A stretch of DNA of 64,000 nt from Branchiostoma floridae (GCF_000003815.2 NC_049984.1:4688959-4752958), one strand, 5' to 3'; positions 46,124 to 58,389 are shown, counted from the first letter of the stretch. Numbers and translations are program-made. The notes: a model not told the origin generated them from the sequence alone.

Positions 46124-46557
46124 AAGAAGGTGATAACGTAGAGAAGTGGGAAAACCGGAACAAGTTGTAATTAGTGACGAGAACGGAGTGACCACCTGCT
46201 CCCGGCGCCGGCTTGTGCCTCGGCCAAGTTTTAAAACGCTGAACCGCGACGATGAAGATATAGTTGATGGGGTTTATTGAATCCCCTTTAGATGCAAGCT
46301 TTCGAAAATGTATTCGGCCGAATCGATGCGACATGAAAATGTTCCATTCTGATGGCCATAAATCATGTTTTTTTATGAAATTTATTCAGAGTATGGAACA
46401 GGACGGCGGCTTATTGAACCAGCGGCTTTAGTAGATTCATAATCCTCCGTCTGCCAGTCAAAACCGGATCGCGCGAGACTTGGACTCACCAATGATCAAT
46501 ACTCCTGTCTCCAAGACTGCTTACTTTATGTGGAAGATTTTCAATGAGGCGTCTTTT
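46124..46557. other. No gene recognised
   Basis: Nothing identified. Confidence 0.4.
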
Positions 46558-46677
46558 GTTGCTGGATGGATGGTTGTCTGAAACGTCTGACCGTTTCCAA
46601 AATCATATCCAGTTGCTTGAGTACTGTATCTGCTTTTTGGCATATCTTATTACCTGGATGTCTAACCTTCATCGACA
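46558..46677 (+). repeat. Repeat family A, longest copy
   Basis: Both family segments in order: CTGAAACGTCTGACCGTTTC to TTGCTTGAG, then CTTATTACCTGGATGTCTAA and CCTTCATCGAC. Confidence 0.75.
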
Positions 46678-46748
46678 TATTTTCAATGAGGCTTTGGTGG
46701 TGTTTCTTGCACACTTGACGAGAGGCGTACCTGTAGCTATTGAACAAC

Positions 46749-46836
46749 TAGCCTGGTTAGCCTGATCTCAAAGTATCTATTGTGCACGATAGATATTTTT
46801 GAGTCGAGATCGGGCTGGGGTATGGTATCCAGGCTA
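46749..46836. mobile_element. TAGCCTGG-family MITE with perfect 9-bp TSD
   Basis: An 88-bp foldback with the CGATAGATATTTTTGAG centre. It ends GGGGTATGGTATCCAGGCTA. TTGAACAAC is repeated exactly at 46,740-46,748 and 46,837-46,845. Confidence 0.9.
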
Positions 46837-46866
46837 TTGAACAACGGTAAACAAGTGCAGCAATAA

Positions 46867-47075
46867 TATGCAGGGTTGTTTTAGAAGGTGGTCACTTCCT
46901 GAACTAGCTATACACTAGGAACACATGACCAATGTCACCACACTTTTCAGTGATCCCTGAGGATATGATGATTTTGCCCATTCGGCCATTGACACAACCA
47001 CAGAGAATTCTATCTATAGTGACAACCTGTCGACATAGACCAGGTTTTATCTGTGGTCTTCTTGGACAGTTTTTA
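46867..47075 (-). repeat. Repeat family B copy, minus strand
   Basis: Contains AAGGTGGTCACTTCCTGAAC, TCTATAGTGACAACCTGTCG and GTCTTCTTGGACAG. Confidence 0.55.
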
Positions 47076-47096
47076 CAGTACTAGCCCTTTCTTATA

Positions 47097-47270
47097 CAGT
47101 ACAAGCCGCTTAATTGCACGGCCTATTTGCCAGTGAATTCGGTGCAATTATCCGGCTGGTGCAATAATGCGAAGTTATGTAGCTGGACCGCACCGGTTTG
47201 GGGTTTTGGGATTCCGTGCAGTTAACAGAAGTGTGCGTTAATCCGTTGTGCAATTAACTGGATTCCACTG
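47097..47270. mobile_element. pogo/Tc1-mariner-like MITE (174 bp)
   Basis: The left end CAGTACAAGCCGCTTAATTG and the right end CAATTAACTGGATTCCACTG are imperfect inverted repeats starting CAGT. Both sides carry the dinucleotide TA (47,095-47,096 and 47,271-47,272), the target duplication of this superfamily. A second copy lies at 5,812-5,977. Confidence 0.8.
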
Positions 47271-47349
47271 TACCAGAAAAGTTGTCTGATCTTAAAGGAA
47301 AGTTTGTGACGTTTTATGCAATGAATTGTGCTCCAACCACGCCCCGTGC

Positions 47350-47473
47350 TAGCCTGGGTACCATCCTGGGTACCAACCTATTTCTACCGGGGCTCCTTAC
47401 ACTCACTTCCCTGTATTTTTTAGGGGTAGCGAGTGTAAGGAGCCCCGGTAGAATACGGATGGTACCCAGGCTA
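47350..47473. mobile_element. TAGCCTGG-family MITE with perfect 9-bp TSD (distinct interior)
   Basis: A 124-bp foldback: TAGCCTGGGTACCATCC mirrors GGATGGTACCCAGGCTA, and GGGGCTCCTTACACTC mirrors GAGTGTAAGGAGCCCC. The interior differs from the other copies. GCCCCGTGC is repeated exactly at 47,341-47,349 and 47,474-47,482. Confidence 0.9.
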
Positions 47474-47614
47474 GCCCCGTGCCAGCCCCCGGTCACCTGT
47501 GAGCTGACCGGCCATAAAGCGAGATGGCTACATCCATTTGGCCGCGGTCTATTTGCATGATGGCCTCAGCGACAAGATCACGTCCACTCATCACCCCTCC
47601 AGATGGGGCTACTG

Positions 47615-48125
47615 TCACAAGTCTTCCTTGGTCAGCGATTTTTGTCGCTCTCTGCAAAGTTGTGGCTGTTTTTTTTTAGTACAGAGGCAGCTGATCTCTT
47701 CCTTGGTCAGCGATTTTTGTCAATCTCTGCAAAGTTGTCTGTTTTTTTTTAAAGTACAGTAGGAGCTGTCATCTTTCTTGGTCAGTGATTTTTGTCGCTC
47801 TCTGCAAAGTTTGGAGCCGTTTTTTTTTTAAGTACAGTAGGAGATGATGTCTCTCTTGGTCAACATTTTTTGTCGCTCTCTGCAAAGTTGTCAGTTTTTT
47901 TTAAAAATTACAGATACAACTGACATAGTTAGTGGTTGTGTTATTTTTCTTCTTCTCAAAGGTAGGATTGCTCAGCGATTTTTGTCGCTCTCCGGAAAGA
48001 TGTGGTCTGTTCTTTTTTTTTTCAAAGTACAGAGAGAGCTTACATCTTCCTTGGTCAGTGATTTTTGTTGCTCTCCAAACTTATGCTCTATCTTCTTTTT
48101 TTTTAAGTACAGAGAGAGCTGACCT
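47615..48125 (+). repeat. Tandem array, six units of about 74-108 bp
   Basis: The unit is TCTTCCTTGGTCAGCGATTT, TTGTCGCTCTCTGCAAAGTT, a T run, then AAGTACAG and GAGCTGAC. Anchors fall at about 47,629, 47,703, 47,780, 47,860, 47,968 and 48,050. Confidence 0.88.
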
Positions 48126-49680
48126 ATGTGCATAGGTCACAGCGCAGGAGAGTGCCCCCCGTCACCTCTGGCTCCTAGTCTCTTCGGATGATACGGCCAA
48201 AGGATACAGCAATGTTTTAAATTTTTAATTCGGCTGTGTATCATGTTAGCACGAAGCTTGGGCCTCGTCTAGATACCATCGGTCTTCGTCAGGGATGTTA
48301 GAGGACGGTGCAAGGATCGATGGCGGCGGCGACGACTGAAAATGGCGGAATGATCTTGAAATCAGATTGGAGGGTTGGGAGAAAACCGAGTGAACTTGAT
48401 GCGAGCGTGTCTGTGCCACGTCCTAATTGCATCCAAGAGGTACTCGAGAGCCGCTAGACGGTGCGTTGAGACGCACAGAGCGTAATCATATTACGTCGCC
48501 AAGTGGTGTTGAAATTCTGCTGGACAGTTAGAGGACCATCGGAGTAATAAGTCATTAAGGACATGCGTGGCACGCCTGCGTATTGGTAATGCATTCTGCT
48601 CACGTGGACTTCGATCGAATGCCACGAAGCAGTACTGACTCAGAGGCAGAATGTATCGTATAAGGTTGTGTTTGCATGTACATTTGTATAAGGACGATAT
48701 CCCGTCCATGGTTTCCAAACGTTGTGTTGGAAAAGGTAATTGTATGCAACGGACAAAATTCTAATCCAACGTTGACCAAACATCCACTAGAAACAGGGAT
48801 TATAATAACAGCAACTCCTGTAAATGCTTGATAACGCATTGCAACGGAGGTACCATCCCGGTCAGGGGTCAAGGGGTGTCTGATTGTTATTGACAGCTGA
48901 CTAATTGCCACTGATCATTGATAAGAACAAACAATTCACCAGCCGGCCCGACTGGCTGTACTTCCGCGTATGCACATTACGTCCTGAAACAAACCCTTCA
49001 CCCAGTAGATGCGTGGAGAAATGGCAAAACAGCGCAAGAGGCCTTTTGCTTGCGTCTTCCGCTGTAGCTATCAACGGCCCTATTTTAACCGAAGGAGGAG
49101 GGACGTAAAGCCCTCATGTTTTCGTAACGGGGCCGACCGCTGGTGAGGATCTCTACAGGCAGCGAAGTGACTCCTCCAACGCTGAAATATTGGGCACTTC
49201 ACGATTCAGCAGCCCGGATATTATAGGGAATATTGCTATTTGCGAAATGGACGACGTTTCATCTTCGTTTCCAACCCGGACGGGAGGGAAAACTAGCTTT
49301 GCATCGTCCCCCCGGCCCCATCTGACATTTTGCCCTCACGCTCGTTTGACCATTCAAATTATATTTGCAACAATCGGTAATAATTCTGATGTCCACTCCG
49401 AAATTTGATTGGTCCGTTGCTATCAATGATAGTAGGGGTGGCCTTGGGCTCGAGATAGAAAAAACTTTGTTACCTCGGCCGGCTAAAGCATTTTAGAAAT
49501 TGCAGCATCCAGTAATGGAGGAAGATTGCTTGATGTTGGAAAATCATCATGTTCCAGCGTAGGAAGGGATATAGTAAACGCCAATCCGATGTGATGGAAA
49601 TTGGTTGCATCACGGGGTAGCGATGCATTTCTAGCAGGTGCAGGTTGGATGTGGCAAGTGGAAATGTAGGTGTAAAACAC
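48126..49680. other. No gene recognised
   Basis: More balanced base composition than the flanks but no domain-bearing frame or repeat identified. Confidence 0.4.
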
Positions 49681-50215
49681 CATGGGTACTTCGGAAAAAA
49701 TTTGGAGCCATTTCTAATGATATGTCTTGAAATAAGATGACTCTAAGCTAAATAGTGAACATTTAAAGCTGCAAACTCTAAAAATAGAATCATATAATAA
49801 GGGGAAAGTCCAGAGCCATTACGGAAGATGTGCCGTAAAATAAGATGACTTTGACCTCCAGATATAGTGGATATTTAGAGTTACAAACTATAAAATCATG
49901 TAATGGAATCAGCATATAATGTGGAAGAAATTTTGATCCATTTTGTAAGATGAGCCTTGAAATAAGATGACTGTGACCTCCACATATAGTGGATATTTGA
50001 AGATACAAACTCTAATAAAAATCGTCTTATAATACATTCCACATATGATGGGGAAGAAATTTTGTGCCATTTCGTAAGATGTGTATTGAAATAAGATGAC
50101 TACGACCTCCAAATATAGTCGATATTTATAGTTACAAACTCTAAAAATCATCTAATAGAATCGGCATATGATGGGGAAGCTTGGATGAAATTTTGTGTCA
50201 ATTGCATCAAAAGGA
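49681..50215. repeat. Tandem array, about four to five units of 108-129 bp
   Basis: The unit contains GGGGAAGAAATTTTGTGCCA, TTTCGTAAGATGTG, TTGAAATAAGATGACTTTGA, CCTCCAAATATAGTGGATAT, TTAGAGTTACAAACTCTAAA and AATCATATAATAGAATCGGC. ATAAGATGACT anchors fall at about 49,732, 49,840, 49,962 and 50,091. Confidence 0.85.
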
Positions 50216-53200
50216 TAGGCCCTCTACCATTCGTCCCATCCAGGAGGGCTTTTATCCAATATAGTACTCATTGCGTGATAAACGCATTAGACAGGGGCCC
50301 TGGTACTGCACAAGATTTTCACAGCTCTTTTATAACCCGGGGTTGAAACACATTACAAGATTTGCATTAGCCCTGGCTGGATGAATCCGGCGTGGAAAAC
50401 TAATATTGTGCCCCCGGGTTCGGCCCACCCCGTGACCCGGTATCAGGCAGGAGCATGTAATGTCCTCCACCGGCAATCACCAGCGGATTCCCCGGCTCCC
50501 CCCCGCCCCTGACAGTCTACTCCATCTTGGACAGACATGCACTTAACATACACAGAATCAATTACAAGTCCTCGTCGGCAAAGGTGCGCTGCCCACTGCT
50601 AACGCCATCTGACCCGTGCGTTGCACCGTCGTGACACAGATTTTACGAAACGCCCTGTGGCAGCTCCGATAGATCAACTGATAGGAAAGTCACAAATTGC
50701 ATTAAGTAACGTCGAATCGCAGTCAGTTTCATCTTGTTTAAATAATATATAGCCCCGGACTCAATTCTTCTGAGAGTAAAATGATGGCCATTATGGCCAG
50801 TACCAGCCCAATTTATGCGCAGGGTTGCTATGGGAACGGGTGCTGCCATTTGGGCCGGTGCAAATATGTATCTAATTTTATTGACCCGTAGTTGATGGCC
50901 CCGGCTGCCGGCACAGGCCAGGCCCAAATCAATGTTTGCAGGTGGATTTGGGGGGATGAGAGCTACAGGAAATAACCTCGCCTGGCGCCCTTAGACCTGG
51001 TGGTGATACCAGGCCGCGCGTCGTGATGGCCACAAAATTGGAGGGCGAGACGGCGGGGTGGGTCCCAGCGTGCGGGACCGTATGTCTACCCGGGGCAGAC
51101 CTTTCTGACACGGAGCGGCCGTCGCGACAGCGACAATTTATTATCACTTTCTAAACACACTCCCCGCTGCAAGGCTGCGTTTGACCTGCCGGGAGCCCGG
51201 GTCAGAGTTCGCAGATGATGCACCTGTATTCCCCTAATGTAGGGAACATTGGGTCATCTTTCATTCCCCTCACGCCCCGTCTGGCAAGCCGAGGGATGGA
51301 CGCTCTCGTGCCTGAGCCAAACGCGGCCGGATTCACATCAAGAACACACTTATGTCTCTTCAATCTTCGACCGTCGTAATCGTATTATTCGCTCCCTTCA
51401 TTGCAGAAATTTGATTTGCCGGAAAGTGGGGCACGTTTTCAGGCTGAACCTGATGACATCCCCGTCCATTTCTCCCCTCAGACAGAAGGAAAATGTCACT
51501 CGGTTTTCCAGAGGAGGGCAGTCCTTTGTTAGCACCCCAGTCTCCAACTCCCCAAATGACCAAATGTGTCACACAATTGAAAGAAAATAAGAATCATGTA
51601 CCTGTGAATACTTATCAACACAAACAGATGATTCCCAGGAACAGAATTTTTAGAAAAATGACCAGCAGAATTATTGTATAAATGATGTATTTCAAACCTT
51701 ACTGTGCCCCAAAAAACATATCAAAGACCCTCTTTTTACAGCCCCGCACTTCTGAAAGAACGCATGCAGAGTGGCAGGTTTTTACTATGCAAATGGCAGC
51801 CAGCTTGGCTAACCAGTACAGCCGGGTGAAAGGTCACGTTACATCTAAAGCAGTTCTGTTACAAGGCCTCTTGTAGCCTGTGCTATAGTGTTTTGTTTTC
51901 AGTTGTGAGATGCGTGTATTGTTCCACCGCTGTCCGAATCAGAATGGTCGTCTCCTCAGCTCGTGCCTGGTCTGTTTTTTCCCATGACCCCGCTGTTCAC
52001 AAGGTGACCCCGAGTAAATTACCCTCCTCTTTCTTTTCGCGGCAAAGCTGCTGGATTGTAGAATGATTGCTACGTACCATTTTGCCCTGCCTTCGATAAA
52101 TGATAATGATAAGAAACAGGAGTGTATCTAGTTAGTCTTTGCTGTTCCTTTGTTTTCGAGGGATAGAGATAGGTTGCTGTTGAGTCACCATGTGTTGGGG
52201 TAGCTTCTGACAGCTCTGATTCAGCCCCCTTTGTTCCGGGCTCTCCAATTATGCGATAATCGGTGTATTTGTTCAACACGTCCGGGCTTTTTTTTTCTGA
52301 CGGAACAACACGAGATCCTTATTAGGCCTGCGTCAGGCGGAAGTGTGACTCGAGCGCGTGCAGGACACCACGTGCCGGTCAGATGGAAACGTCTTGCAGT
52401 CACGTGCTAGCGGACGTCCCGTCTACGCCTGTCCAATTTACCTTTGAACTCAAGAGTCAAGGTCAGCCTTCTGTTCAAACATTTCAACCTGGTGCTTGTG
52501 GTGTCCGTGACATTGGGATCACGGCGGCGATAAATTGTTCAGTAATCATTCGCTGACATCGTACATTTGGCCCCATTATACATCATATTAGAGAATGTGT
52601 TCTACTTTGTTAAAAGAAGTTCCTACTTGGTGGAACACATTTTTTAACACAAGAGACAGCAAAGGTTCTTTTCTTTGATGTAGCCTTTTGTTCGATAGTT
52701 GTTCTCGCCTCATTTTTTGTATCTTTTAGTACATCACAGATTGTGTTATATACTAATGATAAAAGAGGTTCATAATTCATGTTAAAACTGTTTTTACGGT
52801 GAGAAAATGCAGCAAAAGTTCTGTCTCTTTGAGTTTGTCTTTGATCTTTTCTTTGGTAGATTTTCTCACCCTTTTTTTTTGGTATCTTTCAGTCCCGTTT
52901 GATATATTTTTGTTATCTCTAAGCAAGGATGCTTTGATGTTTGGAGTGAAAAAGGGCCTAGTAATTTTCCCGTATGCCATAAACGTCCGGAAAGCTCGGG
53001 CAGTGTATCTCCCTTTTGAAATGGTAAGTGCTAAGCCTATTGTTTGAGAGTTTTCTATTGGAAGTCGACGTCTCTCTCCTTTGTCGAAGTACATAATACT
53101 ATCAGGAAGGGAAATCTCCCAAATTATCCTTTCAGCGGCACGCGCTCTCTCAGTGTCCGGCAATTATTATGCATGGCTTGACTGGAAAGGTCTTTCTCTC

Positions 53201-54334
53201 CCCCCGACCATGTCAGGAAATACAGTTGCAGAGAATGAATCGAAGCGCGGCGATCCCCTCTGCATATTCACAAAGGGTGGGATGGATGCTAACTCTCGCT
53301 CAGGACGCTCAGAGAGAGAGAGAGAGAAGAAAGCTGTTTCGGCACGGAAGTGTCTGGTCCTGACACGGAGCACACAATCAGCGTGCCATCCGTCTTGCTC
53401 AGCGGGGAAAGAGGAGCGGAATAAGGGAGCAGGGGTGCAGGGTTCTAGCCAGGATTTTAGTTTAGCGTAGTAGTAATGGCAAGGTAGCGAGGCGACTAAT
53501 GTGGAAGGGGGGGTCTTGGCCCTTCCACGGTAAGATTATGAAAATGTAGGCCTGAAAAGCGGCATGAAAAGGGGTTTTTTGGTCAGTTTGGAGTGGCTTT
53601 ATCATCATTTTCGTACCTGATTAGACATTGTTCAACAAAACAAACAAATAAATGATAGTATTAACTGTTACACTAGTTGAAAATTAGCGTAGTGGTCCAG
53701 ATTTTAGCATAGTGGTCACAACTAATAGCGTAAAAATACACTAGCTAGAACTCTGGGGTGACCAGGAGCTCTTTGAAACGACTGTTTGCCGGCGGAATAA
53801 GTGGCCATGAACCCGGGATGGCAAGGGTAAAACGGGTGCGTCTGACCTCTGCGCACGAATGCGGCCGTCTGATTACCTCCATACCCCTCATGAATAAGAG
53901 AAATAACCGCTCGGACGGCATGCAGTTCTGAGGTTCACATCAAGCAAGTGTTCTAGCCAGCTTGAAATTTTTTTCCATCTCCTGGATTTGGATTGGAAAT
54001 CCTGTCAAAGGACGTTCCTAGGAGGGGGTCCAGGGGAAAATTTTGAAACCTAGGCCCTCTGAAATGCAATTTCTTATATTTTGAGGGGCAAATTTTGCTG
54101 GTAGACCCAGCTTGGTTCAATTACGTCTTTATATGCCAATTTTTGTCTGTCACAGAAGAGGGAATGGGCAAAATTTTTGTCCGTCCCCAACGTCAAAATT
54201 TCGGCAAAGGACCGATGCTGATTAGAACCTTTCACAAGGCAACTTGTTTTCTCAAGGAAAACAGCTTTGAGTAGGTCCAAAGTGTGAAGGACAGTACTCT
54301 TTAATACTTTTGATGAAGTTTGGAACAGTGATTT
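50216..54334. other. No gene recognised
   Basis: Includes a GC-rich segment (50,380-51,200) and a duplicated TTAGCGTAGTGGTCCAGATT-type phrase at about 53,685-53,745, related to TTTTAGTTTAGCGTAG at 53,455. Frames are short or low-complexity. The 128-codon minus frame at 52,777-53,163 is unrecognised. Confidence 0.4.
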
Positions 54335-54540
54335 TTCCTCCATTCCATTCATTTTTTGGAAGCCCATGTTCTTGTTTTTTTTTAATTGTTAAATCTGTCA
54401 TTTTAAACTTGAGAAAATATGTTTTCATCAGTTTTTCTGTCATGAAATTCGGGTCTTTTGGACAGACGATGGGCAATTTTTGTCCGTCCAAGGAGCAAAT
54501 TTCTGTCAGGGGATAGAGGGACTGGTCCTGGAGACTGCCC
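54335..54540 (+). repeat. Repeat family C, copy 2
   Basis: GGAAGCCCATGTTCTTG near the left, then AAATCTGTCATTTTAAACTT, and at the right GGAGCAAATTTCTGTCAGGG then GATAGAGGGACTGG. Confidence 0.65.
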
Positions 54541-54544
54541 TCCT

Positions 54545-54735
54545 GCAGTCAAACCTGTGCAAGTGTTTGAAACGAAACTCGGACTTCTGTCCATTATGAC
54601 TACATTTTGGTGGTTTCTTTGTACATAGTTTTTCCATATTTTGAAACAAACACACAACTGTTTATAGTGACCACCTGTCCATATAGATCAGATTTTATCA
54701 GACCCCTGAGTGGTCTTCTTGGACAATTTTCACTG
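54545..54735 (-). repeat. Repeat family B copy, minus strand
   Basis: Starts GCAGTCAAACCTGTGCAAGT and contains ATAGTGACCACCTGTCC and GAGTGGTCTTCTTGGAC. Confidence 0.6.
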
Positions 54736-55196
54736 AACATCAGTAAAGATTGTGGTACGTTTTATGCAGTGAAAATTCTAGGGTAAGGATGTTTTACTAC
54801 CACTGATGATCGTGGCTTTGCGCATCTGTCCCTGCCGGTAATGCAGGCTTTTCGTACGCCACTCTTTTCTTCCACTGTCTTGATTAATCACATCCATTTG
54901 CTAATACCAGTCATCTGTCTCTCCGCCGGTTCTGAAGCGATGGAGTATGGAAGGAGGTTTGACATGTTGTAATACCCGTCTGTCCGAAATGCCAGCGGCT
55001 TTATTTTTACAAGAGGGGGTCCTGACAGTCCAAGTTGGCAGGGAGGAAGGAATTAGGTTCAGAAGCGGTCTCGAATGTCTCGACCACCCAATGTGCTAGA
55101 TACACTGTAGGAAGCTTGTTTCATCAGGAATATGTTCTAGCTACCAGGGCTTGAAATTCAGTTTGTGGCTTGAGTTAGGTGCACTGGTGAACATAG
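54736..55196. other. No gene recognised
   Basis: Nothing identified. Confidence 0.4.
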
Positions 55197-55297
55197 CAGG
55201 GTTGGACAAGTCCACTAGCCCTATTGTCCCGGGCAGTTGAAAGTGCTGATCGGGGAAGTGTGTGTCCTACACCACTTGGTCAGATTGGGCAAGTAAA
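55197..55297 (-). repeat. Repeat family D, copy 2 (reverse orientation)
   Basis: AGGGTTGGACAAGTCCACTA near the left and TTGGGCAAGTAAAATTTTG at the right are the reverse complement of the right third of the 41,769 copy. Confidence 0.65.
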
Positions 55298-56958
55298 ATT
55301 TTGATATACTTTTTTGGTGAAATTTTGGTGCACCAAAAGTTTATAGCATGAGTCGAATGTCAATAAAACAGTATTCCCTCTCTTGAGAAGTTAACCTGAA
55401 ATACCATGAATTCTAGCGTCAGAATTTTAAACAAATCATACAACAAGGGTTGTAGTATTTTTTTGAATGTTCTATAGTCTACTGTATTATACAGTAGTAC
55501 CTTTACTACTAGTTGCACCCAATATTTCAAGCCCTGAGCTTCCCTGTTTGTAACAGTATAGACAAAATCATAAAAAGGGGTTTTACATCCTCACAAATAG
55601 AGGAAAAGTGTTTTTATTCACCCCCCCCCCTGGTTTTTGCATTGAGAAAAGTGTGACAAAGTCATTAATGGGGTGTAAAATACTTGATATGGCAGAACTC
55701 TGCTGGACATGTTTGTCCGTGGTGCTGGTTTCACAAAGGCAATTAGTTCTGCCTCTTAGTTAGGCTTTAGGGGAAATTGTCTATTTACAGTGACAGCCTT
55801 TCCGGTCTTGTTTATGTTAAATCCAGCTAAGGAGGCAAAACTAATTAGTTTATCCATAACAAGACTTAGGAAGTCTCATAGCCTATTTACCATCCTCCAT
55901 TTATAAGTATTTATAGGTTACGCTGACTCTCCTGTTTCACTTGCTTAGCGACAGTCTCAAGCATGCTCTTTTAAAAGTCTTAAATAAATCTTAAAAGATC
56001 AACATTTGTAAGGGCATGCTGATTTGATGTCTTGGTACCTGGCTTACAGTCTTCACTTTTTCTGATTTGAAGAATGGAGAGATCTAAGTTTGATATCAAC
56101 AGTTGAAGAAAGTCATTGTTTGCCTACATATTTTTTTCCATTTATCAGTGCATTTAGATTTTAAGAGTCGTAATCTGCATGCACCTATCAAAAAGAGTAG
56201 GGTCAATCCCGGTGTGAGTGGATCAAGCCTTACACGGCTTGTACTTACTGTGCTAAACTGGTGTGTTACTCCCCCTCAAGTAGAGATTATGCTCTGGCTG
56301 TTTTTTTAACGTTTTTTTAGTCGTTTTTATCGGGCTTTCTATTTCGTACTGTATCTTGTATTGTCAAGAACCTGGGTAAAGTATGTTACACCTAGTAAAG
56401 GTGGTTTACTGGATATGCAAAACAAAATGTGTTCCCTGGGAACTTCGCTGCTATCAACACAGTAAAATCCTCATGATAGCAAAGTTCCCTCATAATATAT
56501 ATATCATAACACACAACAGGTACACCCGTAAAGCATTGATTCAATCATGCCAAAGTCGGCTGATTTTTCGATCATTTTAATGGAGCCACTAAAATGCATA
56601 ACGTTATTTTCTTCACTCATAACTTTGCCAATTTCCCTAATATTTCTTTATACGCAGATATAAAGTTGCCGGTGGCCAAAATGAGTCATATATACAGAGA
56701 TTGTGCCCATCGTAAACCATTTTATGAGGGAAACATACTAGATATGCACATTATTTTTAAAACTTGCACTTGGCTGTAGGATTATTTCATCAGCTGTATT
56801 TCAGCAATTTTTACAATATGCTTTTTGTAGCAATTTTTGATATGGCCAGTTGTCATGAACCCAACAATGATCTTTATAATAACATTGGTCAACAACATTT
56901 GCCTTAGAGTCATGGACAAGATATACAGTCTACTATGGGTTGTCAACAGCATAACACT
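55298..56958. other. No gene recognised
   Basis: A C homopolymer lies at 55,621-55,630. 56,319-56,351 (TCGTTTTTATCGGGCTTTCT then ATTTCGTACTGT) is a solo fragment of the 6,415 MITE interior. Confidence 0.4.
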
Positions 56959-57035
56959 GCAACCTGCCCGGGCCTCAAACATGGAAACACTAGACTCTGA
57001 GTCAAGTTAGTCAACTATCCTAACCACAAGAGCAC
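56959..57035 (-). repeat. tRNA-derived SINE-like sequence, copy 1
   Basis: On the minus strand, TCTTGTGGTTAGGATAGTTG resembles the 5' half (A box) of tRNA-Glu/Asp, and about 45 bases on, TGTTTGAGGCCCG matches most of a B box. It is not a working tRNA: the arms do not all pair. Confidence 0.4.
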
Positions 57036-57137
57036 ATTGAATGCCATCTCTCTAAACCTTTGGTTATATCCTTTCCGAGACTATAGGTAATAAAGTATTG
57101 ATTCCTTTCTAACTTTGTGGAATGAAAAAAATTTATG

Positions 57138-57212
57138 CCATTCCAAAGGATCGAAATCAGAACATCTAGATTCCAAGTCAACTACCCAAACCGCAAGGTC
57201 ATGCAAGAGGCC
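57138..57212 (-). repeat. tRNA-derived SINE-like sequence, copy 2
   Basis: On the minus strand, GCGGTTTGGGTAGTTGACTT, then CTGATTTCGATCC, in the same layout as copy 1, about 180 bp away. Confidence 0.35.
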
Positions 57213-57459
57213 ACACATATTTAAAACTTCTGATTATTCCTCTCTTCATCTTCAATAATATCCATCACTTCACACATCAATGCAGCAATCCTTTCTCTCA
57301 AGGATAGTCATCCTTCTGTGGGGGGTAAAACTAATTAAGAAAGACACGTTAAGTTATCAGCTACAGTCCACGTTGGTCCAATCCGTGCCCTTAATGCAGT
57401 TTCTGGTGGCCTTCTTGGTAGAAACCCAAGCCCTGTGGTTTAATGTCCCTTTGATTGAC

Positions 57460-57690
57460 TTACAACCAGGGCTGTCTCTAGCTTTAAATTTCTTTCCATC
57501 CAACTTCCATTGTTAGGGAGACCATGTTGTTAATTCTTGTTCTTAAATCTGTCATTTTGAGCTTATGTTTTTGTCAATCACATGCCACAAAGTCCAGATC
57601 TTTCGGACAGAACTTCCCGCCAGAAAGGGTGAAATTTTTGTCTGTCCCAACAAGCAAATTTCTGTCAAAGGACAGAGGGACGGGTCTTGC
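57460..57690 (+). repeat. Repeat family C, copy 3
   Basis: GGGCTGTCTCTAGCTTTAAA near the left, then CTGTCATTTTGAGCTTATG, and at the right AGCAAATTTCTGTCAAAGGA then CAGAGGGACGGGT. Confidence 0.7.
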
Positions 57691-58389
57691 ATGCAGCTTT
57701 ACTTTCAACCAACTCTGCTTCCCTCCCGAACATCCCCATGGCACTATATAACGTTGTCTGGGACATCAACGATAAATTTATTGTAATCAAAATCAATTTG
57801 ATTGATCACATGAGAGTTTATCATCGCACAGAATTCCACACAAATCAATTATTTCTTTTCCAAAGTCAACTTCAAACACTCGGTTTATCTCCTCACCATA
57901 GCGAAAGAAAAGGGAATTGTGAAGTCTATGAAATGAACTTTCATTCACATCCTTATTTGATAAAACGGATGATAAAAAGGCAGATGGCAAGACCACACCC
58001 TTGCATCACAGATATTACTTCTCAACGTTTTCCCCTTGATTTCCAGTGGGGGGAATTTCATGACACTGAAGCTAACTAGATAATGACTTTAGGGCTTGTG
58101 CGCGCTCCTTTAATCGTATAAGCGCAGGAAATAAAACGTCTGCCTAGTGTATGATTAGTGCCCCTTCTGTCTAATTGAGCGCGACAGAGGCGTATTAGCA
58201 GCCCCGAACTTCAAAGGGACGATTATCCACGTAACACCGTGTGGTTACAAGTGGTTTAGGTGTGAGTCACAGTTGAACTTTCCTGGGTGATTCTGCCAGT
58301 ATGGAGAAGGAATTTAAATGCTCTGTTCTTTTAACAGTAACTGGCTTTGGAAAATGTCATCTAGAGCAGTTGCCATAGCCAAGCCCATG
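57691..58389. other. No gene recognised
   Basis: A 130-codon + frame at 57,687-58,079 has no recognised domain or splice context. Confidence 0.4.
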
